The notes under the pieces are model-generated. The model searched no databases, was not told the origin of the DNA, and saw nothing but the letters and a program-made list of their open reading frames with translations. Shown piece by piece: positions 41,951 through 52,900 of a stretch of DNA of 64,000 bases (the first letter of the stretch is position 1; each line of letters starts with the position of its first letter). Source of the DNA: Gammaproteobacteria bacterium (GTDB lineage: Bacteria; Pseudomonadota; Gammaproteobacteria; Chromatiales; Chromatiaceae); the NCBI GenBank assembly GCA_011390365.1, contig JAABSM010000002.1, forward strand, positions 1 through 64,000, written 5' to 3'. Position numbers and translations under genes: made by a program.

Positions 41951-42721
41951 TTACCGCTTTGTTTGCAGCGCCGCCTGGTTGAGGGCGTCGCGCTGTTCGC
42001 ACCACATGATGGTCGCGCCGATCACCGCCGCCGGCATCGCCATGAAGTTGAGGATTGGCACCGCCATCATTGCCGTGACGCCGCCGCCGAAGCCCAGATT
42101 GGTAAGGCGGAGGCGCTTCATCAATGTGTGCTCTTCCTTGAACTTGTATCCGCTGTTGCCCATCGGGAAGTCGGCGTACTCCAGGGCCAGGAACCAGGCG
42201 CTGAAGGCGAACCACAGAAAGGGGGCGGCGATATTGACCACCGGAATCACGAACAGGACAAGCAGGAAGGCGGCGCGCAGCAGAAAGTAGCCGAGTTTGC
42301 GCAGTTCCGAGAGGATTGAGGGGACCAGGTCCTTGATGATGCCGCCGCCGGGGGCGGAGGGGGGCTGGCCGGTGAGCAGCTCCTCCGCCTTCTCCGCCAG
42401 CAGGCCGTTGAAGGGGGCGGCGATGAGGTTGGCGACCACGGTGAAGGTGTAGAAGGTAATCAGCAGGCCGGTGATGGCGAACAGCGGCCATAGTAGCCAG
42501 CGCAGAAAGCTGTACCAGCTATCCTCGGAAATAAAGCGATTGAGTAGGTCTGAGAAGAACTCGTAACCCGCCCAACCGATCAGGGAGAAGACGACGATGT
42601 TGATCAGCAGCGGCACGATGACGAACGGGCGCAGCTCCGGTCGGGTGACCATGCCGAGGCCCCGCACCAGGTAGTTGAAGCCCGTCACCGGGTTGTTTTT
42701 CAGTCGTGTAGCGGCGTTCAT
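41951..42721 (-). CDS. cysZ: Sulfate transporter CysZ
   Basis: 256 residues (E. coli 253). An inner-membrane sulfate importer for cysteine synthesis, EI24/CysZ family. Visible are an N-terminal GFNYLVRGLGMVTRPELRPFVIVPLLIN, hydrophobic hairpins, and NGLLAEKAEELLTGQPP, LRKLGYFLLRAAFLL and WFLALEYADFPMGN. ATG 42721 is chosen; the open frame upstream to 43291 is antiparallel coding noise over uppP. It lies 26 bp after uppP, in the same operon. Confidence 0.93.
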   Translation of the reverse strand: MNAATRLKNNPVTGFNYLVRGLGMVTRPELRPFVIVPLLINIVVFSLIGWAGYEFFSDLLNRFISEDSWYSFLRWLLWPLFAITGLLITFYTFTVVANLIAAPFNGLLAEKAEELLTGQPPSAPGGGIIKDLVPSILSELRKLGYFLLRAAFLLVLFVIPVVNIAAPFLWFAFSAWFLALEYADFPMGNSGYKFKEEHTLMKRLRLTNLGFGGGVTAMMAVPILNFMAMPAAVIGATIMWCEQRDALNQAALQTKR

Positions 42722-42747
42722 GGCTTCATGGTAGCGGTTTTGCGGAC

Positions 42748-43551
42748 TCAGATAAACACCAACAGCAGGATCAGGACGCCCAGCAGCAGTCGATAAAGCA
42801 CGAACGGGAACATGCCGATGCGTTCGATCACTTTGAGAAACAGGGCTATGCAGGCCCAGGCGGCGAGAAAGGAGAGGATTGCGCCGAGCAGCAGGGCGTT
42901 CCAGTCCACCGGTTCCGCCGCCTTGACCAGATCGGCGGTGACCAGCACCCCGGACATGGCGATGGTCGGGATCGAGAGCAGGAAGGAGTAGCGGGAGGCC
43001 GCCTCGCGGGTCAGCCCCAGCATCAGCCCCGCCGCCATGGTGATGCCGGAGCGGGAGGTGCCGGGGATGATGGCGATCGCCTGCATCAGGCCGATGATCA
43101 GCGCGTCTCTCCAGCGGATGCTGTATTCGTCCCGCCGGCGCGCGCCTTTCACATCGAACCACCACAGGTAGAGGCCGAACAGAATGGTGGTGGCGGCGAT
43201 CACCAGCGGCGCGCGCAGGTCGGTCTCCACCAGCCCTTTCATCAGCAGGCCGAAGATCACCACGGGAACGGTGGAGAGGACGATCATCCACGCCAGCCGT
43301 CCATCGGCGGTGACCTCGGATTCAGGCGTCATGGCGCGAAAGAAGTCGACGCTCATCGCCGCCACCTCGCGCCGGAAATACCACATGACCGCGCTTAGGG
43401 AGCCCAGGTGGACGGCGACGTCGAAGGCCAGCCCCTGATCCCGCCAGCCGAATACCACCGGCGTCAGGATCAGATGGGCGGAGCTGGAGATGGGCAGGAA
43501 TTCGGTGAGCCCCTGGACCAGGGCGAGGATGACGATTTGCAGGGTTTCCAT
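42748..43551 (-). CDS. uppP: Undecaprenyl-diphosphatase UppP (BacA)
   Basis: 267 residues (E. coli 273). Recycles undecaprenyl diphosphate for peptidoglycan synthesis; confers bacitracin tolerance when abundant. Both catalytic loops are intact: QGLTEFLPISSSAHLIL near residue 17 and PGTSRSGITMAAGL near 170. About eight membrane helices. ATG 43551 (METLQIVILALVQG) matches the family start; upstream codons to 43602 are not used. Confidence 0.95.
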   Translation of the reverse strand: METLQIVILALVQGLTEFLPISSSAHLILTPVVFGWRDQGLAFDVAVHLGSLSAVMWYFRREVAAMSVDFFRAMTPESEVTADGRLAWMIVLSTVPVVIFGLLMKGLVETDLRAPLVIAATTILFGLYLWWFDVKGARRRDEYSIRWRDALIIGLMQAIAIIPGTSRSGITMAAGLMLGLTREAASRYSFLLSIPTIAMSGVLVTADLVKAAEPVDWNALLLGAILSFLAAWACIALFLKVIERIGMFPFVLYRLLLGVLILLLVFI

Positions 43552-44154
43552 CTTATATCCGCTTGATGTTGCGCAGGGTAGCCCGGGCGAGGCAGATGGC
43601 ATCGGCCACCCCTTGCAGGGAGCTCCCCATCCGCGCGATATCGGCGATGGAGAGGCGGGTCTCCCGCGATTGCTCCCTGCCGCTCATCGGCGGATGGGGC
43701 AGGTTAGCGGTGTGGCGGGGTAACCACCCTTGATCGCCGCGCGGAAATTGCCCGCGCAGCCCATGCATTTCATGTGCTCGATTCTGAATTTCATGTGGCG
43801 CAACCCGTTGCGTCTGGTGCTGTTCCGGTTTGGTAGTCTTTAGAAGGGACGAGAGACCCTCCCGCATCCGCACCACCCGACATCTTTACGAGCGGGGAAG
43901 TTTGCCACACTCTGAATATTGGTGCGACCCGTTTTGCGCCGATGCCCTGCCGCCGACACGGATGGCCAACACCTTTTCCCATGAGTGGTTTGTTTCGCAA
44001 AAAGAGGTTAGAATAGTCCAACATCCCAAGTTTGCCGTCGGACATGGAAGACAGAAACATGAGATACCCGCGGGTGCGTGCCGCGCATGGACCGGGTCGA
44101 GCAGGAGCAGAAGGGGCGCGTTTGCTGATTGGGCCGCTTACCGACAATGGCAGC
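43552..44154. other. 603-bp intergenic region
   Basis: Divergent region between uppP and the transglycosylase gene. A minus-strand frame from 43876 (107 codons) and its internal ATG 43687 (44 codons) lack ribosome sites and protein character. A -10-like tagaat at 44009-44014 has a poor -35. No repeat family of the window is present. I see no supported gene. Confidence 0.4.
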
Positions 44155-44775
44155 ATGACCCGTGTACGTCATCTCACTCTCCTGTTGCTGCTGTTGCCGA
44201 TCATTTTGAGCGGCTGCGCCACGCAGCCTCCCAAAAAGATCGGCGACATCTGTGAAATATTCAGGGAAAAGGATGATTGGTTTGACAAGGCGCGCAAGGC
44301 GGAGACGCAATGGCGGGTTCCGATCCACCTGCAGATGGCCTTCCTGCGTCATGAGTCAGGGTATCGGGATGATGCCAGGCCGCCGCGCCGGTTTCTGCTT
44401 GGCTTCATCCCCTGGACACGTCCTTCGTCCGCTTATGGTTATGCCCAGGCCCTCGACGGAACCTGGGACTGGTACCTGCGGGATACCGGCAAAAACTGGG
44501 CTGACCGAGATGATTTTGGTGATGCCGCGGATTTCGTCTCCTGGTATGTGGCCAAGACCCGGGCCAGATTCGGCATACCGGAGAGCGACGTCTACCGTCA
44601 CTACCTGGCCTACCACGAGGGGCAGGGCGGGTATGCCCGGGGCAGCCATCGGGCCAAGCCGACCGTGCTCGCCTACGCCCGCAAGGTGGAGGGTACCGCC
44701 AGACGTTATCAGGCCCAGCTGAGCGGTTGCTCGGGGCAACTGGCCAAACGGGGTGGTTGGTGGCCGTTTTGGTAG
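44155..44775 (+). CDS. Lytic transglycosylase (SLT-like) lipoprotein
   Basis: 206 residues. Lipoprotein signal LLLLLLPIILSGC gives an acylated Cys near residue 20. The catalytic domain shows the SLT pattern: MAFLRHESGYRDDARPP (Glu in HES), SSAYGYAQALDGTWDWYL, DDFGDAADFVSWYV and YLAYHEGQGGYARGSH. It cleaves peptidoglycan glycan strands, releasing anhydro-muropeptides. ATG 44155 starts the lipoprotein signal; the longer frame from 44032 is rejected. Monocistronic. Confidence 0.88.
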   Translation: MTRVRHLTLLLLLLPIILSGCATQPPKKIGDICEIFREKDDWFDKARKAETQWRVPIHLQMAFLRHESGYRDDARPPRRFLLGFIPWTRPSSAYGYAQALDGTWDWYLRDTGKNWADRDDFGDAADFVSWYVAKTRARFGIPESDVYRHYLAYHEGQGGYARGSHRAKPTVLAYARKVEGTARRYQAQLSGCSGQLAKRGGWWPFW

Positions 44776-45058
44776 GTGCGGCGGAGCATGAACTTGGGGC
44801 AGCTACCACAGTAATTCGAGTTTATTGTGAGGAAAGTGGTAAGACTCCATGATTCTTCGCGGAAATTTATTCTCTCGGTTGCGCTCTTTTTTATTGCAGT
44901 CGAGGCCGTCGCTTGCTAAGGTTGAGGAGTATGGTGTCCGTACATGGGGGCCGAGGGAAAATAACCGCCATTAAAATACTTGAATTAAAAGTACAAACGG
45001 CAAGAGGGCTGGTTATAGGGTTTTGTCAGGATAAATTTGATGAAAGGGGGGGTGGATC

Positions 45059-45451
45059 ATGGGGTTCGCAAGGTCGACGCGTGGACCATCGGGTGAAAGG
45101 CGCCCGTACCTGAAGAAGATCGGAGGGATCTTGCTGGTGGTCATTTCGACCGCGGCAATGGCTGGAGATCCTTACCTTGATGCACTGGAGGCGGAAGCGG
45201 CGAAGATTGGCCATGTTGAAGTCGACGATCAGCAGGGGCCTTCCACTGGCGAGGTGGGCGCGGGCTTCGCGCCGAATTTGTCGAGGGATCAGTTCGTAAG
45301 TCACATGCGAAGCGATCACCCCGGAGGGAATGTGTTGTTTGTTCAGCTTTCTCCGCAAGAGCGTGATAAGATCTATCTCGATTACTACCTCAAGGGGGCT
45401 TCCTATCAGCAGGTGCTGACTGTGATGGATACCTGGTTACAGAGTCGATAG
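45059..45451 (+). CDS. Hypothetical exported protein
   Basis: 130 residues from ATG 45059, after a run aaaggggggg. A basic N-terminus leads to a hydrophobic stretch (about 21-35) ending AMAGDP, a likely signal peptide. The mature part is acidic, then SRDQFVSHMRSDHPGGNVLFV, LSPQERDKIYLDYYLKGASY and VMDTWLQSR. No family recognised. It begins a same-strand series, 30 bp before the rhodanese gene and upstream of pilG-chpA. The 283 bp before it (44776-45058) are AT-rich and hold a possible 30-codon hydrophobic frame (44827) that I could not support. Confidence 0.7.
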   Translation: MGFARSTRGPSGERRPYLKKIGGILLVVISTAAMAGDPYLDALEAEAAKIGHVEVDDQQGPSTGEVGAGFAPNLSRDQFVSHMRSDHPGGNVLFVQLSPQERDKIYLDYYLKGASYQQVLTVMDTWLQSR

Positions 45452-45481
45452 TCACGGCAATCCGGATGTGGCGTGGAGTGA

Positions 45482-46216
45482 ATGATGAATAAGATTATTG
45501 TATTGTGTGGTATGGCCTTGCTGTTCGGGGGAGGGGCTGTTCATGCCCAGGAAGAAGAGGTCGCGGTTGAAGAGTCGGGGTTTTTCATTCCCCTCTCCGA
45601 AGACAAGCCCTACATCCACGTGCTTCATGAAGGGAAGTCGGTCAAGATCCAGCGCGTCCAGGATCCCGAGTATGAACTGCGCGGTTATTTCGCGCGTACC
45701 GGGCGCAAATGTCCGCCCTTCTGTCTGCGTCCGATGGAGGCGCATCCGGAGGTGGAGACCGTCGGCGAAGTGGAGATCTTCTCCTTCATGGAAAACGAGT
45801 TGCGTGACGAAACCGGATTGCTGATCGACGCGCGCACGCCGGCATGGTTTCAGAAGGGTACGATCCCGGGTTCCATCAACGTGCCGTTTACGGTTCTCAG
45901 CAAACCGCCCGCCGACCCGGAGATGATCGCGGTACTGAAGTCTTTTGGCGCCAAGCCTCGCGGCGAGGTCGGTACCGTCACACGACTGATGGAAGAGTGG
46001 GGCCTGACGGACACCAGTCTGGTCACCAAGGATTGGGATTTTAGCGACGCGAAGAAGTTGCTGCTTTGGTGCAATGGACCTTTCTGCGGGCAGTCGCCGC
46101 GCGCGGTTGAAGGGTTGATGGAGGCGGGCTATCCGCCGGAGAAGCTTCTCTACTACCGGGGCGGAATGCAGGTATGGCAGCTTTTCGGGTTGACGACCAT
46201 CATTCCCGGCACTTGA
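45482..46216 (+). CDS. Exported rhodanese-like domain protein
   Basis: 244 residues with signal peptide (MALLFGGGAVHAQ). The N-terminal part carries a CPPFC pair (GRKCPPFCLRPM). The rhodanese domain (about 95-244) has LLIDARTPAWFQKGTIPGSINVP and the active-site loop LWCNGPFCGQSPRA, followed by YYRGGMQVWQLFGLT. The catalytic Cys is in WCNGP; a second Cys in the loop is unusual. It may handle sulfane sulfur or periplasmic thiols. It precedes pilG by 92 bp, which may be chance or a shared transcript. Confidence 0.88.
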   Translation: MMNKIIVLCGMALLFGGGAVHAQEEEVAVEESGFFIPLSEDKPYIHVLHEGKSVKIQRVQDPEYELRGYFARTGRKCPPFCLRPMEAHPEVETVGEVEIFSFMENELRDETGLLIDARTPAWFQKGTIPGSINVPFTVLSKPPADPEMIAVLKSFGAKPRGEVGTVTRLMEEWGLTDTSLVTKDWDFSDAKKLLLWCNGPFCGQSPRAVEGLMEAGYPPEKLLYYRGGMQVWQLFGLTTIIPGT

Positions 46217-46308
46217 ATCTCACGGAAGAATCGACTTGAACTTACTGTGCCAACTGATGTAAAAAAGGATGGTTTTTCGTATGCTGATCTGGGAGAGGAT
46301 GGACGGCG

Positions 46309-46704
46309 ATGAGTGACGATCCCAACGCGGATATCTCGGGGGTCAAGGTCATGGTGATCGACGACAGCAAGACGATCCGTCGAACAGCCGAAAACCTTCT
46401 GAGCAAGGCGGGGTGCGAGGTGATCACCGCCACCGATGGTTTTGAAGCGCTGGCGATGATCGCGGATAGTCGTCCCGATGTGATATTCGTCGACATCATG
46501 ATGCCCAGGCTCGATGGCTATCAGACCTGCGCCTTGATCAAGAACAATGACGAGTTCAAGAACACGCCGGTGATCATGCTCTCCAGCAAGGATGGACTCT
46601 TCGACAGGGCCAGAGGGCGCATTGTCGGCTCCGAGCAGTACCTGACCAAGCCATTTACCCGTGACGAGCTGTTGTCGGCGATCCGTGATCACGTCGCCAG
46701 ATAA
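46309..46704 (+). CDS. pilG: Twitching motility response regulator PilG
   Basis: 131 residues, a single CheY-like receiver: acidic pocket IDDSKTIRR, phospho-acceptor Asp62 in FVDIMMPRLDGYQTC, Lys113 in YLTKPFTRDEL. PilG takes phosphate from ChpA and promotes type IV pilus extension. Gene order pilG-pilH-pilI-pilJ-chpA matches Pseudomonas. A small N-terminal extension of about 12 residues precedes the domain. Confidence 0.93.
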   Translation: MSDDPNADISGVKVMVIDDSKTIRRTAENLLSKAGCEVITATDGFEALAMIADSRPDVIFVDIMMPRLDGYQTCALIKNNDEFKNTPVIMLSSKDGLFDRARGRIVGSEQYLTKPFTRDELLSAIRDHVAR

Positions 46705-46766
46705 TTCGTGAACCAAGATTCAGCTGCCAGCGAATTGAACACCAAAACGAGAGAGAGATAGAAACA

Positions 46767-47135
46767 ATGGGACATACGATACTGATCGTGGATGACTCTC
46801 CCACCGAAATCCATGTGTTGAAGGGAATCCTGTCGAAACAGGGATACAGTGTCCTTGTCGCGGAAAACGGTGAGGCGGGCGTCGAGGAGGCGCGCGCCTC
46901 CAAGCCTGATCTGATCCTCATGGATGTGGTGATGCCAGGGCTCAACGGCTTTCAGGCGACCCGCCAACTGAACCGGGATCCGGATACCAGCGAGATTCCG
47001 GTCATTCTCGTTACCACCAAGGACCAGGAGACCGACCGCGCCTGGGGGCTGCGACAGGGCGCCAGAGAGTACGTGGTGAAACCGGTCAATGCCGACGAGC
47101 TGGTGGCCAAGATCAAGACGCTGCTGGGCGCCTGA
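46767..47135 (+). CDS. pilH: Twitching motility response regulator PilH
   Basis: 122 residues, stand-alone receiver with Asp10-region VDDSPTE, acceptor Asp53 in LMDVVMPGLNGFQATR and Lys105 in YVVKPVNADEL. PilH acts as phosphate sink or retraction regulator in the Pil-Chp system. RBS gagagagata upstream. It sits between pilG and pilI. Confidence 0.93.
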   Translation: MGHTILIVDDSPTEIHVLKGILSKQGYSVLVAENGEAGVEEARASKPDLILMDVVMPGLNGFQATRQLNRDPDTSEIPVILVTTKDQETDRAWGLRQGAREYVVKPVNADELVAKIKTLLGA

Positions 47136-47163
47136 ACGGTCGGCGCAAGTTCGCAAAGCAAAG

Positions 47164-47709
47164 ATGGCCGGTGTAGATCCTCAACAGCTGATCCTGCAAC
47201 TCCAGCGGATCGAAGAGCGGTGTCAGCAGTATGCCGCGGGTTTGCCGCAGAAGGAAGAGGTAACCCGTTTCTGGGAAGGGATGCTGTTCGAGGTGGCCGG
47301 CGTACATGTCGTTACCGCGCTCGGAGAGGTGAAGGAGATTCTCAACTATCCGCCGGTTGTTACGCCGGTCCCCGGAACCCGTGCGTGGATGATGGGAGTG
47401 GCGAATATTCGCGGCAATCTCATGCCCATCGTGGATTTGCAGGTTTTTCTGGGCGGCGGTCCCATTTCGGTCCATTCCCGGACCCGAGTGCTGGTGATCG
47501 ATCAGCATGGGATCTACGCGGGACTGATGGTGGAAGAGGTACTGGGTATCCGCTATTTTCCGGAAGAGCTACGCGCGAAATCCGGGAGTATGGCGGGGCG
47601 CATGGGAAGATTCATCGAAGGGGCATTCGTCCAGGAAGGAAAAAGCTGGCCGGTGTTCAGCATGCGCCAGCTGGCGGAAGATGAGGATTTTCAGACCGCC
47701 GCGGCCTGA
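47164..47709 (+). CDS. pilI: CheW-like adaptor PilI
   Basis: 181 residues. The CheW domain (about 35-170) shows FEVAGVHVVTALGEVKEIL, TPVPGTRAWMMGVANIRGNLMPIVDLQ and GLMVEEVLGIRYF, typical of PilI, which couples PilJ to ChpA. ATG 47164 is used; the longer frame from 47089 overlaps pilH and has no family character. Confidence 0.92.
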   Translation: MAGVDPQQLILQLQRIEERCQQYAAGLPQKEEVTRFWEGMLFEVAGVHVVTALGEVKEILNYPPVVTPVPGTRAWMMGVANIRGNLMPIVDLQVFLGGGPISVHSRTRVLVIDQHGIYAGLMVEEVLGIRYFPEELRAKSGSMAGRMGRFIEGAFVQEGKSWPVFSMRQLAEDEDFQTAAA

Positions 47710-47868
47710 TATCGGGCGGATGCTCGAGCACAGGCGAAACGAAATGCAACGCGACTGTCGCCGAACCAGGGCTCTGATTTCGCGAAAGTCCGGGGTGTTG
47801 TTTTTATCTAGTCGAACCGGAGTCGATTGGACAATGGAAAGAGTTTGCACGCTGTCGGGAGTTGAGAG

Positions 47869-49917
47869 ATGAGAACGAGCACTGGGAAAGGTGGCGGACG
47901 GAAATCTGTGGTATTTCTCGGAGTCGGACTGGTCGTCTCGATTGCCCTCTCTATCGTGATATTCGTCCACGTATCGCAGTGGATTGGTTATGAAGAGGAG
48001 TACCGCTTTCGCGTCGCGGAGCAGCGAGTGACGTCGGAGCGAATCGCGAAAAACTCGCTGGCCGCGGCAAGCGGTGTGGAAGAGGCGTTCAATGGGCTGC
48101 GAGAGGCCAGGGATGAGTTCGAGAAACTCATGGGTGAGTTGAAGAGCGGCATCCCTGGCGAACTGCCGCCCTCTCCCGCGGGCAAGCCGCCGGAACTCGC
48201 GGCCAAAACCCAATTGCGGCGGCTCGAAAACGCGTGGCTGGAACTACGCCAGAACGCCGACGACATCCTCGGCAGCGAGGAGTCGATCGTTTCGGTGCGC
48301 GGTTACGTCAACGGCGTGACGGAGTCCATCCCTGACCTTCTCGCCCTCTCCCAGCAGTTAGTCGCCAATCTGGTCAACAAGGGCGGCACGCCCGAGCAGA
48401 TGACCTTCGCCGCCGAACTGCCCATGCTCACCCAGCGTATCGACAAGAACGTGGGGCGGGTATTGGACGGTGGTCGTCTGACCGCGGCGGCCATCGACCG
48501 TTTCAGCCGTGACGCGGATCGCTTCGGCAGGGTGCTGGTCGGTATGCTCGAGGGCAGTGACATCCTCGGCCTGGAGCCGGTGACCAACCCCACCGCGGTC
48601 GAGGAGCTGCAGACGATGGCGGAGATCTTCCGCGGCATCAACGAGCGTGCCGAGCAGATCATTGAGACCACCCCTGAACTGTTGCCGGCCCTCGAGGCCG
48701 CCAGCAAGGTAACGGAGGTTTCCGACCGGGTGGGCAAGGAGGCCCGCGAGATGATCGATGTCTACCGCGACCAGCCAGGGCGCTGGGAGTTGGCGGGAAT
48801 CAAGGCGGGACCGCTGGTGATCGCCGTATTCGGTATCCTGGCGGCGATCTTCTTCGTGCTCCTCTCGGTGATCCTGCTGCGCTCGGCGCGTGCCGGGGAA
48901 GAGGAGTCCAAGGAGCAGAACGAACGTAACCAGCGCGCCATTCTGCGACTGCTCGATGAGATGGGCGACCTCGCCGACGGCGACCTTACCGTGACCGCTA
49001 CGGTAACCGAGGACGTGACCGGGGCCATCGCCGACTCCATCAACTACGCCATCGAGGCGCTGCGCTCTCTGGTAACCACCATCAACGAAACCGCGGACAT
49101 GGTCTCCTCCTCGACCCAGGAGTCGCGCACCACCGCGATGCATCTCGCCGAGGCCTCCGAGCATCAGGCGCAACAGATCACCTCGGCCACCGAGGCCATC
49201 AAGAAGATGACCAAGGAGATCGACAAGATGGCCCAGGATGCGGTGGACTCGGCGGACATCGCCCAGCGCTCGATGGAGATCGCCGGGCGCGGCGCCGAGG
49301 CGGTACGCAGAACCATCGGCGGCATGGATAACATCCGCGAGCAGATCCAGGAGACCTCCAAGCGAATCAAACGACTGGGTGAGTCCTCCCAGGAGATTGG
49401 CGACATCGTGGAGATCATCGACGACATCGCCGACCAGACCAACATTCTCGCCTTGAACGCGGCCATGCAGGCGGCCATGGCGGGTGAAGCGGGTCGCGGC
49501 TTCGCGGTGGTTGCGGACGAGGTGCAGCGCCTCGCGGAACGTTCCTCCAACGCCACCAAGCAGATCGATGCGCTGGTCAAGACCATTCAGGCGGATACCA
49601 ACGAGGCGGTGAGCTCGATGGAGACCACCACCGCGGAGGTGGTGGCGGGCGCCAAGCTCGCCGAGGATGCCGGCGAATCGCTGTCCGAGATTGAAAGCGT
49701 GTCGACGCGCATCGCCGAGGTGACCATCAAGATCGCCGATTCGGCGAAGACGCAGTCGGCGGAGGCGATCCGCATCGATGAAACGGTGTCGGTGATTCAA
49801 GAGATCACCGCCCAGACCCTGGAAGGTACCAACCAGACCGCAACCTCCATCGGAAGACTGGCCGACCTGGCCGAAGACTTGCAGAAGTCGGTGGCCGGCT
49901 TCCGCCTGCCGGGTTGA
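47869..49917 (+). CDS. pilJ: Twitching motility methyl-accepting chemoreceptor PilJ
   Basis: 682 residues. Membrane helix 1 at about 13-35, periplasmic helical PilJ sensor domain to about 312, membrane helix 2 at about 314-336, HAMP, then a cytoplasmic coiled coil whose hairpin tip (about 512-565: [38 protein letters not shown]) binds PilI and ChpA. The tip is the PilJ variant, not the enteric one. No CheR homologue (pilK) gene is encoded after it, unlike Pseudomonas. RBS gggagttgag. Confidence 0.95.
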   Translation: MRTSTGKGGGRKSVVFLGVGLVVSIALSIVIFVHVSQWIGYEEEYRFRVAEQRVTSERIAKNSLAAASGVEEAFNGLREARDEFEKLMGELKSGIPGELPPSPAGKPPELAAKTQLRRLENAWLELRQNADDILGSEESIVSVRGYVNGVTESIPDLLALSQQLVANLVNKGGTPEQMTFAAELPMLTQRIDKNVGRVLDGGRLTAAAIDRFSRDADRFGRVLVGMLEGSDILGLEPVTNPTAVEELQTMAEIFRGINERAEQIIETTPELLPALEAASKVTEVSDRVGKEAREMIDVYRDQPGRWELAGIKAGPLVIAVFGILAAIFFVLLSVILLRSARAGEEESKEQNERNQRAILRLLDEMGDLADGDLTVTATVTEDVTGAIADSINYAIEALRSLVTTINETADMVSSSTQESRTTAMHLAEASEHQAQQITSATEAIKKMTKEIDKMAQDAVDSADIAQRSMEIAGRGAEAVRRTIGGMDNIREQIQETSKRIKRLGESSQEIGDIVEIIDDIADQTNILALNAAMQAAMAGEAGRGFAVVADEVQRLAERSSNATKQIDALVKTIQADTNEAVSSMETTTAEVVAGAKLAEDAGESLSEIESVSTRIAEVTIKIADSAKTQSAEAIRIDETVSVIQEITAQTLEGTNQTATSIGRLADLAEDLQKSVAGFRLPG

Positions 49918-49966
49918 TCCCAGGGATTTCGGAGTAGCGTGATTGTCCGTGACGAGGGATGAATGA

Positions 49967-52900
49967 ATGACCGAGGCCCATGATTACAGTGCCCTGAAGT
50001 GGCTTGATCGGGAATTGGGCGATACCATCGGTCAGGCGCGCAATGCACTACAGGAATTCGTCGAAGGGGCGGGTTCCAAGTCGCTGATGGAAGAGTGTGC
50101 CAGCCACGTGCATCAGGTGCACGGCATCCTGCAGATGGTTCAGGTGCATGGCGCCATGCTGCTCGCGCGCGAGATCGAAGAGTCGGCGCGCAGGCTCACC
50201 GAAGGGGATATCGAGGGCGACGAAGAGGAGTTCGCCGAGACCCTGATGATGGGGTTGATCCGCTTGCCCGATTATCTGGAGCAGGTGCAAACGGATAATC
50301 TCGACAATCCGCTGCTGCTCATGGACACCCTCAACGAACTGCGCGATTGGCGCAAGGCGAAACCGCTGGAGCAGTTTCAGCTGTTCGCGCCGGCGTTCAA
50401 GGGCAAGTTGCTGGCGGATACCGGCGAGGGAAAACCCAATCCCCAGCTACCGGGCTTGGCGAAGGCGGTGCGTCCGCGCATGCAGCGCGGACTGCTCGCC
50501 TGGATCAAGGGAACGGATGTCGCCGACGGGCTCGATAATCTGCAAAAGGTCATGCAGGTGCTCGAGCGCAGCGCCGGCACGGATCAGGTCAGGCGCGTCT
50601 TTCACATCGTCAGGGCGGCGCTGGTGCTGCCCCTCAAGGACGCCGAGGGAAGCGGGGCATCCGTCAAGAAGCTGTTCGCGCGGGTCGATCAGTTCATTCG
50701 CCGCATCGTCGAGGGCGGTGAGCAGGGGATCGTCCAGGACTTCCCCCTTGAGCTCGGCCAACGTCTTCTCTATGAAGTTGGCTCGGCGACCGTAGAGGAT
50801 GATCTGCTCAAGGAGGTCAGGGATCACTATGGCCTGGCCTGGATTGCCCGTTGCAAACTGGCGGCGGGCCTCGGCCGCGGCATGCGTTCCGCGAATCGGG
50901 AGATGCTCTCCTCCTTCAAGGAGGCGCTGGGCGAAGACCTTACCGGAATCAAGGACAAGCTGGATCTCTTCATCCGCACCGGCAGCAGCGACCCACAGCA
51001 GCTGGCCTTCCTGGAGGCGCCCCTGCGCACCGTGGCCGGGACGCTGGGGATGGTCGGTCAGGACAACCTCCGTCAGCGTCTGCTCAAGCAGGCCGAGCTG
51101 CTGAAGAGTACCGCCGGCCAGGGCGAGATGCCCGGTGAGTCCGAACTCATGAGCATGGCTGGCGATATCCTGTTCGTCGAGACATCGCTTGAAAACCTCT
51201 CCAGCACCAGCGCCGAGAAGCGGGCCGGCGAAGAGGTCACGGGTGCGGAGGGGGCGGGCGCCCTGGAAATGCCGTCCGGCGAATACGAAAAGCTGGTCGG
51301 AACCGTCATCCAGCAGGCCGCGATCGACATGCACAAGTGCAAGGATGCCATCCTTGCCTATCTCAAGACCCCAGAAGAGATCTCCCTGCTGTCCCAGGTG
51401 CCGGTACGCTTCAGCACGATCTCCGGCGCCTTCGAGATCCTCAAGCTCGGCGAGGCCTCGGCACTGGTCAAGAAACTCGCCGGCTTCGTGTCCGAACAGA
51501 TCATTCGGCGTCGCGTCGAACTGGACAAGGATCGAATGAACCTGTTCGCGGACTCGGTAACCAGTATCGAGTACTTCATGGAGTCCATGGCCGAAGGTCG
51601 GGGCGCACAGAGGGATATCCTCACCTTTGCGGACCAGTCCCTCAACAACCTGATCGAGGTGGTGGGTGACGAGGATCGCTCGGCGGAGTACGTCCAGGAC
51701 CGCCCGCCCGAGCCCGAAGTGACCCTGGAAATGGGCGATCTCGAAACCCTCACCATGACCGCGGACGGCGTCCAGGCGGCGGACCTGGCCGCCTCTTCCG
51801 GGGAAGGGGCAGACGCCGGCGCCGAGGAGGAGAAGATCCTCGACGAGGTCGACCCCGAGATCCTCGAGATCTTCATCGAAGAGGCGCGGGAAGAGCTCAG
51901 CGTGATACGGGAGTTCTTCCCGCGCTGGAAGAACGATCGCAATGACCGGGACGCCCTGATCACCTTCCGCCGTTCCTTCCATACCCTCAAGGGAAGCGGA
52001 AGGCTGGTTGGCGCCGCGACCATCGGCGAGCTGGCCTGGTCCATCGAGAACCTGCTCAACCGCATCATCGACCAGACGGTGCCGGTTACCAACGACGCGC
52101 TGGCGGTTATCGACGAAGCGGTAGGGGCCTTGCCCGCCCTGGTCGAATGTCTGGAAAAGGGGCGCGAGCCGAAATTCAACGTGCAGTTGATGATCGACAA
52201 GGCCCTCGCCCTCGCCGATCCGGAGAAGCGGGACAATCATGAAGAGGATCACACCTCCGATGAGGTTCCGGAAATTCCCCCGGATGAACAGCAAGAAGAT
52301 TCGGCGGCGCAATCGAAGAGGCCTGGCAAGGGCGAGCCGGCGCGGGATGACGGCGGCACGGCGGCGTCCGATGCGAGCAAGGGCGGCGCGGCTTCGACGG
52401 TAGAAGCAGAGACGGCTAAGGCGGGGGCGACGGTCCTTGAGGATGTGGATCCGGAGATCCTTGATATCTTCATCGAGGAGGCCAAGGAGGAGCTGGAAAC
52501 CATCGGCAAGTACTATCCCGTATGGCGTGAAAACCACAGCGACAAGGACTCCCTGACGGTATTTCGCCGCTCCTTCCACACCCTCAAGGGCAGCGGTCGC
52601 ATGGTGGGCGCCATGACCATCGGCGAACTGGCCTGGTCGGTGGAGAACCTGCTCAACCGAATCATCGAGGAAGCCGTAAAGGTTACGCCGCCGGTACTGG
52701 AGATGATCGATGAGACCATCGCTCACCTGCCCCACCTGATCGACTGTCAGGAGCACGCCAAGGCTCCCACCATCAATGTCCAACCCCTGATAGATCGAGG
52801 GACTCTTCTCGCCAAGCCGGGCGGGGCGGAACAGGTCGAGAAGGAGGGGACCCCCTTGAAGGCATTGATCGCCGGCGCATCGGCCGCTGGCGGCCAGGCA

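Noticed and set aside
42722-43291. N-terminal extension of cysZ
   Set aside because: It overlaps uppP in another frame on the same strand; CysZ length is right from ATG 42721.
43553-43876. 107-codon minus-strand frame upstream of uppP
   Set aside because: No start signal and no protein-like pattern.
44827-45113. 30-codon hydrophobic frame and a 60-codon frame before the exported protein
   Set aside because: Weak starts; the second overlaps the better-supported gene at 45059.
48358-52783. Long minus-strand frames opposite pilJ and chpA
   Set aside because: Antisense shadows of highly conserved signalling domains.
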